From JAIBJN01 sp963775395 (GTDB lineage: Bacteria; Actinomycetota; Thermoleophilia; Gaiellales; Gaiellaceae), in contig CAVZIX010000008.1 in the NCBI GenBank assembly GCA_963775395.1, positions 124,001-188,000 of the forward strand: a stretch of DNA of 64,000 nucleotides, given 5' to 3'. Each line of letters opens with the position of its first letter. Position 1 is the stretch's first letter. Positions 16,193 to 24,703 of this stretch are shown here, piece by piece. Made by a program: the position numbers and the translations under genes. The notes beneath the pieces are model-generated. The model ran no database searches and was not told the origin of the DNA. It saw nothing but the letters and a program-made list of their open reading frames with translations.

Positions 16193-17256
16193 GAGATGCG
16201 CTCCACGTACGCGCGCCAGGCACCCACGAAGTCGTCGAGCGCGTCGCCGCCGAACTTCTCCTTCGCGGCGCGGGCCAGCTCGAACGCGACGCACGCCTCG
16301 GCGACGACGGCAAGGGCCTCGACGGCTGCGACGTCGGAGCGCTCGACGAGCGCCTGCGCGGGCTCGCCCGTCTCGAGGTCGGCCGACCGCAGCGGCTTCA
16401 TCAGCGTCGGCAGCGGCTTCATGGCGGCGCGCACGACGATCTCCTCGCCGTTGGAGATGCCGGCCTCGATCCCGCCCGCGCGGTTCGTCTTCCGCCGGTA
16501 GCCGGCCTCGTCGCGGAAGATCTCGTCGTGGGCCTCGGAGCCGCGGAGTGCCGCGAGCCCGAACCCGTCGCCGATCTCGACGCCCTTGACCGCCTGCGTG
16601 CCCATGAGCGTCCAGGCCAGGCGGGCGTCGAGGCGGTCCTCCTTCGTTGCGTAGGAGCCGAGGCCCGGCGGGACACCTCGCCCGCGAACCTCCACGATCC
16701 CTCCGACCGTGTCGCGATCGGCCCGCGCGTCGTCGATCTTCTGCTCCAGCTGCTCGGTGACGACGCTGCTCGCGACCTCGATGCCGATCTCGCGCAGGAG
16801 CGCCTTGGCCGCGCCTCCCGCAGCGACGATCGCCGCCGTGTGCCGCGCGCTGGCGCGCTCGAGGGCGTCTCGCACGTCGGAGAGGCCGTACTTCATGACG
16901 CCTGCGAGGTCGGCGTGCCCCGGGCGCGGGAGCGTGACCGCCTCCTTGCCCTTCCCCGTCGGCTCTCCCTCGGGCGGCCACGGGCTCATCCCCCACGTCC
17001 AGTTCTTGTGGTCGCGGTTGCGGACGACGAGCGCGAGCGGCGTCCCCAGCGTCCTGCCGTGGCGAAGCCCCGCGAGCACCTCGACCTCGTCCGTCTCGAT
17101 CTGCTGGCGCGGGCTGCGCCCGTAGCCCTGTTGCCGGCGGCGGAGGTCGTCCTCGATCGCGGCGCGGTCGAGCTCGAGGCCTGCCGGGAGGCCGGTGACG
17201 ATCGCGACGAGCGCGGGCCCGTGCGACTCGCCGGCGGTGGTCAGGGTGAGAGCCAC
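16177..17256 (-). CDS. aroC: Chorismate synthase
   Basis: AroC converts EPSP to chorismate using reduced flavin. The 359-residue protein starts LTLTTAGESHGPALVAIVTG and contains RQQGYGRSPRQQIE, HADLAGVMKYG, RASARHTAA and RTNRAGGIEAGISNGE, the standard signatures with the conserved His/Arg/Asp residues. Its 3' end overlaps the aroKB start by 16 bases, so it is probably translationally coupled to it. Confidence 0.97.
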   Translation of the reverse strand: MALTLTTAGESHGPALVAIVTGLPAGLELDRAAIEDDLRRRQQGYGRSPRQQIETDEVEVLAGLRHGRTLGTPLALVVRNRDHKNWTWGMSPWPPEGEPTGKGKEAVTLPRPGHADLAGVMKYGLSDVRDALERASARHTAAIVAAGGAAKALLREIGIEVASSVVTEQLEQKIDDARADRDTVGGIVEVRGRGVPPGLGSYATKEDRLDARLAWTLMGTQAVKGVEIGDGFGLAALRGSEAHDEIFRDEAGYRRKTNRAGGIEAGISNGEEIVVRAAMKPLPTLMKPLRSADLETGEPAQALVERSDVAAVEALAVVAEACVAFELARAAKEKFGGDALDDFVGAWRAYVERISWSAP

Positions 17257-17326
17257 GGGGAAAGCCTACGGCGCGCCCAGGCCGAAATGCCCTGGCGCCA
17301 CGAAGATCCTCCCAAGTAACACTGTG
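17257..17326. promoter_or_regulatory. aroE-aroC intergenic region with operator-like palindrome at the aroE stop
   Basis: A 19-bp perfect inverted repeat, AAGTAACAC-T-GTGTTACTT, occupies 17314-17332. It covers the aroE stop codon and lies about 58 bases upstream of the aroC start. It is strikingly AT-rich compared with its surroundings and has no T-tract, so it resembles a dimeric repressor operator more than an intrinsic terminator. Confidence 0.5.
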
Positions 17327-18139
17327 TTACTTGCGCTCTCGGACTGCCGCCTGCATGACCTCGACCGGGGCGGCCACGCCCGTCCAGCGCTCGAACGACG
17401 CCGCTCCCTGGGCGACCAGGACGTCGAGCCCGTCGACTACACGGTCGCAGCCGGCCTCCCGGGCAGCCGCGATGAGCGCGGTCTCGCTCCCGTCGGGCTT
17501 GTAGGCCATGTCCACGACCTGCCGGACGCCGCCCAGGTCGACGAGCAGCTCGTCGCGAACCGGGGTCGCGTTGAGGACGAGGTCGGCGTCGCCCGCCGAC
17601 GGTGGCCACGCGTCGTCGGCCTCGACCGAGCGGTCGGGCGCCAGGCCGCGCAGGCGGGCGCCGAGCGCGTGCGCCTTCTCGGGCGACCGTGCTCCGACCC
17701 GGAGGGAGGCGCAGCCTGCGTCCACGAGCGCGGTCGCGACGGCCTGCGCCGCGCCGCCGGCGCCGAGGACGAGCACCCGCGCGCCCTCGGCCTCGACCGC
17801 GCCCGTCACCGCGAGCCCGTCGGTGCTCGAGCCCAGAACCCGTCCCTCGCGGATCACGAGCGTGTTGACGGACCCGCCCCGCGACGCGACCTGGTCGAGC
17901 TCGTCGCAGAACGCGAGCACGCCGGTCTTGTGCGGGATCGTGACGTTCGCTCCCTGGAACCCGAGCGCGACGAGGCCCGCGACGGCGGCCTCGAGACGTT
18001 CCGGCTCGACGGGCAGCGCGACATAGGCCCAGTCGAGCCCGGCCTCCTGGAAGGCGGCGTTCTGCATCGGCGGCGAGAGCGAGTCTCGAAGCGGGTGGCG
18101 AAGCAGTCCGACGAGCCTGGTCTCGCCGCCTATCCGCAC
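17327..18139 (-). CDS. aroE: Shikimate dehydrogenase
   Basis: AroE reduces 3-dehydroshikimate to shikimate with NADPH. The 270-residue protein has the substrate motif PLRDSLSPPMQNAAF, the catalytic lysine in GANVTIPHKTG, SSTDG, the nucleotide loop VLGAGGAAQAVA and the C-terminal DGLDVLVAQGAASFE. The Asp of the STDG segment and the Gln of VAQGAASF are as expected. It overlaps mltG by 10 bases. Confidence 0.96.
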   Translation of the reverse strand: MRIGGETRLVGLLRHPLRDSLSPPMQNAAFQEAGLDWAYVALPVEPERLEAAVAGLVALGFQGANVTIPHKTGVLAFCDELDQVASRGGSVNTLVIREGRVLGSSTDGLAVTGAVEAEGARVLVLGAGGAAQAVATALVDAGCASLRVGARSPEKAHALGARLRGLAPDRSVEADDAWPPSAGDADLVLNATPVRDELLVDLGGVRQVVDMAYKPDGSETALIAAAREAGCDRVVDGLDVLVAQGAASFERWTGVAAPVEVMQAAVRERK

Positions 18140-19059
18140 TGGAGGCCTGCGCGCGGGTAGTTGTCGAACTCCTCCTGGCTCGCCGTGAAGAAGTGGCTGC
18201 GACAGTCGGCCTTGCGCACGAAGTAGAGGAGGTCGACCTCGGCCGGGTGCGCCGCCGCCTGGATGGATGCGAGCCCCGGGTTCGCGATCGGCGTCGGCGG
18301 AAGGCCCGGAAGCTTGCGCGTGTTGTAGGGGTTGTCGGAGTCGAGCTGGCTCTGGAGGATCGGCTCCGTGGGCGGGATGTCGAAGCCGTAGCGGACGGTC
18401 GCGTCGATCCCGAGCGGCATCTGTCTGCTTAGGCGGTTGTAGATGACCGCCGCGACGAGCGGACGCTCGCGCGGCACCTGCACCTCCTTCTCCACCATCG
18501 AGGCGATGATGAGCACGTCGTAGGGCGTGAGGTTCTTCGAGCGCGCGTACTTCATGTCGATCTGGCTCCAGGCCCGTTCGAAGGCCGCGAGCTGGTCGTC
18601 GACGAGCTGCGCCGAGGTCGTGTCCTCGTTGAAGTCGTAGGTGGCCGGGAAGAGAAAGCCTTCGAGGTTCGGTGCATCCGCGTTCTTGAAGTCCGCGGGC
18701 AGCTTCGCGACCTGCTCGGTGGCCGCCAGGTAGGCCTTCGGGCGCAGCGACGGGGAGATCCCGCGCTCGTCGCGCGCGATCTTGTTGACGGCCGCGATGC
18801 GCGCCGCCATCTGCTTCCGCGTGAACCCCTCCGGGAAGATGATGCGCAGGACGGGCTTGGCCGGCGCCGTGTCGAGCGCGCTCGTGTCCACCTCAGACGA
18901 GCCGCCGGCTTCCGATCCGAAACCGACCCCGGCGACGGCCCAGGCGATCGCGGCGAGCAGGCCGAAGCCGACCAGCACGCCGATCAACGCTGCGACCCGA
19001 CCACCACCGCGCCTCCGGCGGTAGTCGCGCCTCACGCGGGGCGGCTGCTGGCCTTCCAC
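18130..19059 (-). CDS. mltG: Endolytic transglycosylase MltG
   Basis: MltG cleaves nascent peptidoglycan strands in the membrane and is thought to end glycan synthesis. The 309-residue protein has a basic N-terminus, one membrane helix (about 24-46) and the YceG domain with LEGFLFPATYDF, the catalytic Glu in IIASMVEKEV, VIYNRL and the closing PTPIANPGLASIQAA and LYFV segments. The ATG at 19059 overlaps ruvX by 28 bases; an alternative start nine codons in would shorten the basic tail. Confidence 0.94.
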   Translation of the reverse strand: MEGQQPPRVRRDYRRRRGGGRVAALIGVLVGFGLLAAIAWAVAGVGFGSEAGGSSEVDTSALDTAPAKPVLRIIFPEGFTRKQMAARIAAVNKIARDERGISPSLRPKAYLAATEQVAKLPADFKNADAPNLEGFLFPATYDFNEDTTSAQLVDDQLAAFERAWSQIDMKYARSKNLTPYDVLIIASMVEKEVQVPRERPLVAAVIYNRLSRQMPLGIDATVRYGFDIPPTEPILQSQLDSDNPYNTRKLPGLPPTPIANPGLASIQAAAHPAEVDLLYFVRKADCRSHFFTASQEEFDNYPRAGLQCG

Positions 19060-19433
19060 TGCAGGTAGCTCGTGAGCAGGTGCGCGGCGGCGACGGCGTC
19101 CTCCCCGGCCCGCGTGTCGCCGCTGCTTCGCGCGAGCGCGGTCGTGAAGCGCTCGTCGAAGGTCTCGACCGGTAGATCGGTCGCCTCCCGGAGCCGGTCA
19201 ACGAAACGCTCGGTCTCGATCGCCTGCGCTCCCAGCTCGCCGCGCAGCGTCACCGGCAGGCCGACGACGATGCGCTCAACGCCCTCGCGCTCCGCGAGCT
19301 CGACCAGCCGGGCGATGCCGGCCTCGGACGCGGCGCGCTCGACGATCTCGAGCGGCCGGGCGACCGTGCCGGTCGGATCGGACACGGCCACGCCGGTCCG
19401 TGCGGAGCCGTAGTCGAGGGCCAAGACCTTCAC
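19032..19433 (-). CDS. ruvX: RuvX/YqgF-family putative pre-16S rRNA nuclease
   Basis: This 133-residue RNase H-fold protein begins VLALDYGSARTGVAVSD with the first catalytic Asp, has the VVGLPVTLRGE segment and FDERFTT, and ends DAVAAAHLLTSYL. YqgF is implicated in 16S rRNA 5' maturation, with an older suggestion of Holliday junction resolution. Position between alaS and mltG matches other actinobacteria. Confidence 0.94.
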   Translation of the reverse strand: MKVLALDYGSARTGVAVSDPTGTVARPLEIVERAASEAGIARLVELAEREGVERIVVGLPVTLRGELGAQAIETERFVDRLREATDLPVETFDERFTTALARSSGDTRAGEDAVAAAHLLTSYLQWKASSRPA

Positions 19434-19465
19434 CGACGCGCGATTCTAGTTCGAGGCAAAGACGC

Positions 19466-19825
19466 CTATGCAGCCTTACCGGCTACAGCGTCGACGATCT
19501 CGTCCGGGTCCCCGCCCTTGGGGACGAAGCGGTCGGCGCCGAGGGCGAGCGCCTGCGAGACGAGGCGGTCGTTGTCGAAGCCCGAGAGAACGACGATCCG
19601 CGCCTCAGGGGCGACGCGCCTGATCTCGGGCAGTGCCTCGAGCCCGTCCATCACCGGCATGGAGAGGTCGAGCACGACGACGTCGGGCTGGAGGCGCTCC
19701 GCGTCGGCTACTGCCTCGCGGCCGTTCGCGGCCTCGCTCACGACCTCGTTTCCCTCGAGCTCGAGAACGATCCTGACGAGCTCTCGGATCTGCGGGGAGT
19801 CGTCGCAGACCAGGACGCGCGTCAC
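19466..19825 (-). CDS. Single-domain response regulator
   Basis: A 119-residue receiver domain with no output domain. The acidic pair is in VLVCDDSPQIRE, the phosphorylated Asp in VVVLDLSMPVMDG, the Thr/Ser in VVLSGF, and the Lys in FVPKGG. I chose GTG 19825, which overlaps the stop of the PAS-protein gene (GTGA); the frame is open upstream only as a shadow of that gene. Being coupled to a PAS protein without an ATPase domain, it presumably receives phosphate from a kinase elsewhere, or acts as a protein-interaction switch. Confidence 0.9.
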   Translation of the reverse strand: MTRVLVCDDSPQIRELVRIVLELEGNEVVSEAANGREAVADAERLQPDVVVLDLSMPVMDGLEALPEIRRVAPEARIVVLSGFDNDRLVSQALALGADRFVPKGGDPDEIVDAVAGKAA

Positions 19826-20499
19826 TCCCGGGCCGCCGGGTCTCGCCGCCTGAGCCCGCCGGGCCGCAGAGCGTTCTCCTCCGTGTCGCCGGCGAGCAGG
19901 TCGTTCACGACCCTGCGCGCCGCGACGAGCGCGTTCGTGAGGGCCTCCCGGACGTCGTCCAGTCGCTCGAGGTCGAGCGCCATCCGCGCGGCGCTGACGC
20001 TCTGGACGACGTCGTCGTTGATCTCGAGCGCACGGCGCTGATTGGCCGCCTCGCCCAGCTTGAGATCGGTGATGTCGGCGAAGACCGCGACCGCGCCGAG
20101 GAGCAGGCCGTCTTCCTCCACGAGCGGCGCGGCGCTGCCGAGGAGCCAGCCGTCGGTGTCGTCGAAGCGGCGGATGTGAAACTCCTCCGGCCCGACGACC
20201 TCGCGCGATTCCAGGCAGCGCGCCATGGCCCAGTCGTGGCCCTCGAACGGTCGCCCGTCCGGGTGGAACCCGCGATAGCGGCTCCACTCGTTCACGTTCT
20301 CGGCGGTCGCGCTGCCCGCCCAGATGCGCTCTGCCGCCTCGTTCTGGAGGACGAGCCGACCCTGGGAGTCGCTCATGATCACGCCGTGCGGGCTCTGCTC
20401 GAGGACGATGTCGAGCAGGCGCCGGTCGCGCGCTCCGATCAGCCTCAGGCGCTCGTTCTCCCGCCTCAGGGCCTCGAGCTCGGCCTCATGCGAGTGCAT
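19822..20499 (-). CDS. PAS-domain sensor with kinase-like dimerisation helix, no ATPase domain
   Basis: This 225-residue protein has an N-terminal coiled coil (about 1-30), one PAS domain (DIVLEQSPHGVIMSDSQG through VAVFADITDLK) and a helix ALEINDDVVQSVSAARMAL. The helix resembles the HisKA_3-type dimerisation segment but has Asn where the phospho-accepting His is expected. There is no HATPase domain. The ATG at 20499 lies inside the alaS end (14-base overlap), and its stop overlaps the response regulator start. It is likely a signal-sensing partner of that regulator. Confidence 0.78.
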   Translation of the reverse strand: MHSHEAELEALRRENERLRLIGARDRRLLDIVLEQSPHGVIMSDSQGRLVLQNEAAERIWAGSATAENVNEWSRYRGFHPDGRPFEGHDWAMARCLESREVVGPEEFHIRRFDDTDGWLLGSAAPLVEEDGLLLGAVAVFADITDLKLGEAANQRRALEINDDVVQSVSAARMALDLERLDDVREALTNALVAARRVVNDLLAGDTEENALRPGGLRRRDPAARE

Positions 20500-23020
20500 C
20501 GAGCAGCACCTTCTCCGCCTCGGCGAGCGCGTCGCCGAGCTTCTCGGGATCCTTGCCGCCGGCGCGGGCCATCGTCGGTCGCCCGCCGCCGCCTCCGCCG
20601 ACGAGCGCGGCCGCCTGTCTGACGACCTGGACGGCGTCCAGCCCGCGGTCCTCGAGCGAGCGGTCGAGGCTGACCACGAGATGGACGCGCCCGTCCTCGC
20701 GCGTGCCGAGCACGACGGCCGCCGGCGCATGTTTCTGCCTGAGGGAGTCCGAGAGCTCGAGCAGCGCGTCCGGCGTCGAGGAGGCGAGCTCCATGACGAT
20801 CACCTCGACGTCGCCCGCCTTGCTGCGGCGCTCGTCGACGATCTCCGGTCCGCCCTCCGTGGCAACCTTCTTCGGCGCCTGCTTGCGGGCGGCCTCCAGC
20901 TCCCGGCGCAGCTCCTCCGCCTCGTGCGCCTTGCCCCGCAGGTAGGCGAACGCGTCTCCTGCGGTCACTGCCTCGATCCGACGGACGCCCGAGCCGACGG
21001 AGCCCTCGGAGAGGATCACGAAGGGGCCGATCTCGGCGGTCGAGCGGACGTGCGTGCCGCCGCAGAGCTCGCGCGAGACGCCGTCGACCTCGACGACGCG
21101 GACGATGTCGCCGTACTTCTCGCCGAAGAGCATCGTCGCGCCGAGCTGGCGGGCCTCGTCGATCGGCGTCAGGAAGGCGCGCACCGCATGGTTCTCGAAG
21201 ACGCGCTCGTTGACGAGCTCCGTGACCTCCTCGCGCTCCTCGGGCGTGAGCGCCTGCGCGTGCGTGAAGTCGAAGCGGAGCTTGTCCGGGCGCACGGCGG
21301 AGCCGGCCTGGCGGACGTGGTCGCCGAGGACCTCCTGGAGCGCCTTGTGGAGGAGGTGCGTGGCCGTGTGGTTGGCCGTCGTCGGGAAGCGCACCTTCCA
21401 CGGGACGACCGCTCGGACGCGGTCGCCGGCGGCGAAGCCCTCGCCCTCGAAGAGCAGTACCTGGTCCTCGCCGAAGCGGAAGGCGCCCACGAGCTCGGCG
21501 CGCGCGCCGTCCTTCTCGATCCAGCCCTGGTCGGTCACCTGCCCGCCGCCCTCGGCGTAGAAGGGGGATTCGCGCAGCTTGCCGAGGAAGAGCCCGTCCT
21601 CGAGCGGCTCGAGCGCGCCGAGCTGCGTGAGGACGTCCGTCTTCTCGTAGCCGACGAACTCCGTTGCGAACCCTGCGGTGCGCGAGAACTCTGCGGCCCG
21701 CTCGATACCGCGGCCCGCGCCGGCACGGGAGATCTCCCGGTGCTCCGCCATGAGCGTGCCGAAACCCTCCTCGTCCACTGCGAGGCCGCGCTCGCGGGCG
21801 AGCTCCGTCGTCAGCTCGACCGGGAAGCCGTAGGTCGCAGTCAGGGCGAAGGCATCCTCGGCCGAAACATCGCCCTTCGCCGCGACCTCCTCGAAGAGCC
21901 GCATCCCGCGCACGAGCGTCTCCGAGAAGCGCTCCTCCTCGGCCCGCAGGACATCCCGGATGCGGCCCTGGTTCTCCGCCAGCTCCGGGTACCACGGCGC
22001 CATCTGCTCGACGACCACATCGGAGAGCCGCCAGAGGTCGTCGAGGCCGATCTTGCGGGCCTGCTGCACCGCGCGGCGGACGATTCGACGGAGGACGTAG
22101 CCGCGCCCCTCGTTCGAGGGCGTGACGCCGTCGCCGACGAGGAAGGTCATCCCGCGGGCATGATCTGCGAGCACCCGGTGCGCCTTCGTCGCGGTCTCGT
22201 CGGCGTTCCAGGCGACGCCGCTTTCCGCCTCGATCCAGCCCATGATCGCCTGGTAGCCGTCCGTCTCGTAGACAGAGCGGACGCCCTGCATGATCGCGGC
22301 CAGCCGCTCCACTCCCATGCCGGTGTCGACGTTCTGCGTCGGGAGCGGCGTCAGCGTGCGGTCCACGTGCAGCTCGTACTCCATGAAGACGAGGTTCCAG
22401 AACTCGAGGAACCGGTCACAGCGCGGACACGCCGGCGCGCAGCCGGGATCGCCACAGCCGTACTCCTCGCCCCAGTCGTAGTAGATCTCGGAGTCGGGCC
22501 CGCACGGCCCAGGGCCGCCGACCGACCAGAAGTTCTCCGAGCTCGGGAGCCCCACAATCCGCTCGCGCGGCAGCCCGATCGCCTCCCAGAGGGCGATTGC
22601 GGTCTCGTCCTCGCCGAGCCCGAGCTCGGGGTCACCGGCGTGCACCGTCGCCCAGATCCGATCCCAGTCGATCCGGAGGTGCTCGCGGATGAACTCCGTG
22701 GCCAGCTCGATTGCGCCTTCCTTGAAGTACTGCCCGAACGAGAAGTTGCCGAGCATCTCGAAGAAGGTCAGGTGGTGGCCGTCGAGCCCGACCTCGTCGA
22801 TGTCGGGCGTGCGGAAGCACTTCTGCGCTGTGGCCGTGAGCGGCGCCGGAGGCGGCTCCCGGCCGAGGAAGAACGGCATCTGCGGCTGCATCCCCGCCGA
22901 GGTGAGGAGCGTCGAGTGGTCGTCCGCGCGCGGGATCAGCGGCCACGAGGGGAGCCGCATGTGCCCCTTCGACTCGAAGTAGGCCAGAAAGCCCTCGCGG
23001 AGCTCCGCAGAGGTGCGCAT
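20486..23020 (-). CDS. alaS: Alanine--tRNA ligase
   Basis: AlaRS charges tRNA-Ala and edits mis-acylated Ser/Gly. The 844-residue protein has the class II core (RTPDIDEVGLDGHHLTFFEM, FWSVGGPGPCGPDSEIYYD), the editing-domain zinc motif TANHTATHLLHKALQ and the second set CGGTHVRSTAEIG, and a C-Ala coiled region. A Cys-rich insert (CGDPGCAPACPRC) follows motif 2, a plausible zinc site. The coding region is intact, heading the alaS-ruvX-mltG-aro run. Confidence 0.97.
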   Translation of the reverse strand: MRTSAELREGFLAYFESKGHMRLPSWPLIPRADDHSTLLTSAGMQPQMPFFLGREPPPAPLTATAQKCFRTPDIDEVGLDGHHLTFFEMLGNFSFGQYFKEGAIELATEFIREHLRIDWDRIWATVHAGDPELGLGEDETAIALWEAIGLPRERIVGLPSSENFWSVGGPGPCGPDSEIYYDWGEEYGCGDPGCAPACPRCDRFLEFWNLVFMEYELHVDRTLTPLPTQNVDTGMGVERLAAIMQGVRSVYETDGYQAIMGWIEAESGVAWNADETATKAHRVLADHARGMTFLVGDGVTPSNEGRGYVLRRIVRRAVQQARKIGLDDLWRLSDVVVEQMAPWYPELAENQGRIRDVLRAEEERFSETLVRGMRLFEEVAAKGDVSAEDAFALTATYGFPVELTTELARERGLAVDEEGFGTLMAEHREISRAGAGRGIERAAEFSRTAGFATEFVGYEKTDVLTQLGALEPLEDGLFLGKLRESPFYAEGGGQVTDQGWIEKDGARAELVGAFRFGEDQVLLFEGEGFAAGDRVRAVVPWKVRFPTTANHTATHLLHKALQEVLGDHVRQAGSAVRPDKLRFDFTHAQALTPEEREEVTELVNERVFENHAVRAFLTPIDEARQLGATMLFGEKYGDIVRVVEVDGVSRELCGGTHVRSTAEIGPFVILSEGSVGSGVRRIEAVTAGDAFAYLRGKAHEAEELRRELEAARKQAPKKVATEGGPEIVDERRSKAGDVEVIVMELASSTPDALLELSDSLRQKHAPAAVVLGTREDGRVHLVVSLDRSLEDRGLDAVQVVRQAAALVGGGGGGRPTMARAGGKDPEKLGDALAEAEKVLLDALA

Positions 23021-23061
23021 GCTTCGATTCTAAGGTGATTCCCGAGCGGGCCGAGCAGCGT

Positions 23062-23823
23062 CTACGGGACGTTCTGCCCGGTCGCGATCTCGTCGCGGAC
23101 CTTCTCGAGCGAACGGCGGATCAGCCGGGAGACGTGCATCTGCGAGATGCCGACCTGCTGCGCGATCTGCGACTGCGTCAGCCCCTCCCAGAAGCGGAGG
23201 TGGATGATGCGCCGCTCGCGCGCGTCGAGGGCCTTGAGACCAGGCGCGAGCACCGCGCGATCCTCGCTCACCTCGTACTCGTGCTCGAGCTCCCCGAGCG
23301 ACTCGAGCGGGTCGAGCGCCCCGTCCTCGCCGTGGCCCGAGGGTGTGGAGAGCGAAACGGTCGTGTACGCCTGTCCGGACTCGAGCGCCTCCAGGACCTC
23401 CTCCTCCGTGACGCCGGCCGCCTTGGCCAGCTCGGGGATCGTCGGTGAGCGCTCGTACTGGACGGTGAGCTGCTCCAGGAGCTGCGAGAGGCGGACGTTC
23501 AGCTCCTGGAGGCCGCGCGGGACCCGCACCGACCAGCCCTTGTCGCGGAAGTGGCGCTTGATCTCGCCGATGATGTTCGGGGTGGCGTAGGTCGTGAGCT
23601 CGACTCCCCGGTCGACGTCGAAGCGGTCGATCGCCTTGATCAGCCCGATGGAGCCGACCTGCACCAGGTCCTCGAGCTGCTCGCCACGGTTGGCGTAGCG
23701 GCGTGCGAGCGAGCGCACGAGCGGGAGGTACTGCTCGATGAGCTGCTGGCGCGCTTCGAGGTCGCCGTCCGCGTGGTAGCGGCGCAGGAGCTCGCGGTCG
23801 GTCCGTCCGCCGGTCGCGCTCAC
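23062..23823 (-). CDS. SigB/SigF/SigG-type RNA polymerase sigma factor
   Basis: This is a 253-residue group 3 sigma factor. Region 2 has LEDLVQVGSIGLIKAIDRFD and FTTYA-like LTTYATPNIIGEIKRHFRDK, region 3 has a SPTIPELAKAAGVTEEEV segment, and region 4.2 has LTQSQIAQQVGISQMHVSRL. Such factors direct general-stress genes and are held by RsbW-type anti-sigma factors. The next upstream gene overlaps by 4 bases and encodes such a protein, so the two probably form a switch. Confidence 0.95.
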   Translation of the reverse strand: MSATGGRTDRELLRRYHADGDLEARQQLIEQYLPLVRSLARRYANRGEQLEDLVQVGSIGLIKAIDRFDVDRGVELTTYATPNIIGEIKRHFRDKGWSVRVPRGLQELNVRLSQLLEQLTVQYERSPTIPELAKAAGVTEEEVLEALESGQAYTTVSLSTPSGHGEDGALDPLESLGELEHEYEVSEDRAVLAPGLKALDARERRIIHLRFWEGLTQSQIAQQVGISQMHVSRLIRRSLEKVRDEIATGQNVP

Positions 23824-24230
23824 AGCTCGCCCTTCGGCTCGGGCCGGTTCATCGGCACCTGCTTCTCGAGCCGGAGCCAGTGCCCGCCCTCGCCCTCCTC
23901 GAGGGCGATCTCGTCCACGAGCGTGTCGAGCAGCCGGGAGAGCGGGACGCCGCCCTCGGGCTCGCGCTCGAGGTCGGCGCGAAGCTCCTCTGGGTCGAGC
24001 GGGCCGATCGCCATGCCGATCGACGACGGGCCCACGAGCAGGCGGACGGTTACCTCCTGCCCGGCGATATAGCCGTCGCGCTCGAGCACGCTGGCGAGCG
24101 CGAGCTGAAGGTCCTCCAGGTGCTCGTAGGAGAGCTCGAGGCGGGCGGCGAGGCCGCCGACGACAAGCCGCGCCACGCCGTGGAACGGCTTCTCGTGCGG
24201 AATGGAGAGCGTGATTGCGTCAGCGCTCAC
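23820..24230 (-). CDS. RsbW/SpoIIAB-like anti-sigma factor (degenerate ATPase fold)
   Basis: This 136-residue protein starts ITLSIPHEKPFHGVARLV and has a helix LEDLQLALASVL, the layout of RsbW-type HATPase proteins. The canonical N-box (E-x-x-x-N) is not intact: the matching helix reads LQLALASVLERD. The G boxes are also not recognisable, so kinase activity on an anti-anti-sigma factor is doubtful. Coupling to the sigma factor gene supports an anti-sigma role by binding alone. No rsbV-like gene is in the window. Confidence 0.68.
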   Translation of the reverse strand: MSADAITLSIPHEKPFHGVARLVVGGLAARLELSYEHLEDLQLALASVLERDGYIAGQEVTVRLLVGPSSIGMAIGPLDPEELRADLEREPEGGVPLSRLLDTLVDEIALEEGEGGHWLRLEKQVPMNRPEPKGEL

Positions 24231-24690
24231 GATCGCTGCCCTCTCGCTTCAGCTCGTCCGCGATCTCCTGCTCCCGCCGCGAGGAGGCCTCGCGGCCTGC
24301 CTGGTAGGCGGTCCGCGGGCTCTTGCGCACCCGCAGCGAGGCGAGCCCGTGGGCGATGCCCTCGGCCAGGCCGGAGATCTTCTGGACGGGCCGCACGAGA
24401 GCGAGCGTCACCGCTCGGACGGCTGTGTCCACGCTGTCGGCCACGTCGACCGCACTGTCGGTCACGAGGTCGACCTTGTCCAGCTGCGCGTTCACGCGCT
24501 CCATCGTCCCTCCGGCCTGGTTGATCACCGGGAGCACCTCCCGTTCCAGTCCTTGGAGAAACGATGTAAGCCGTCCAACGGTTCCGCCCAGGCGAACGAG
24601 CAGATACGCCAGCCCCACGCCAACCAGCACGAAAAACACGCTGAGGGCGATCCAGAGGGCGTCGATCGGCTCGAAGCTCGCCAGCGGCAT
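24220..24690 (-). CDS. DUF948-like membrane protein
   Basis: This 156-residue protein has one N-terminal membrane helix (about 12-34), a long helical region of the type seen in DUF948 and methyl-accepting-like coiled coils (about 40-105), and a charged tail. The family is linked to general stress in Firmicutes. Here it overlaps the anti-sigma gene by 11 bases, so it may belong to the same stress operon. The biochemical role is not known. Confidence 0.7.
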   Translation of the reverse strand: MPLASFEPIDALWIALSVFFVLVGVGLAYLLVRLGGTVGRLTSFLQGLEREVLPVINQAGGTMERVNAQLDKVDLVTDSAVDVADSVDTAVRAVTLALVRPVQKISGLAEGIAHGLASLRVRKSPRTAYQAGREASSRREQEIADELKREGSDRER

Positions 24691-24703
24691 CGCCGGATTC
24701 TAC

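Noticed and set aside
20324..23038. A 904-codon plus-strand open frame
   Set aside because: It runs opposite alaS with low-complexity composition and no motif; antisense shadow.
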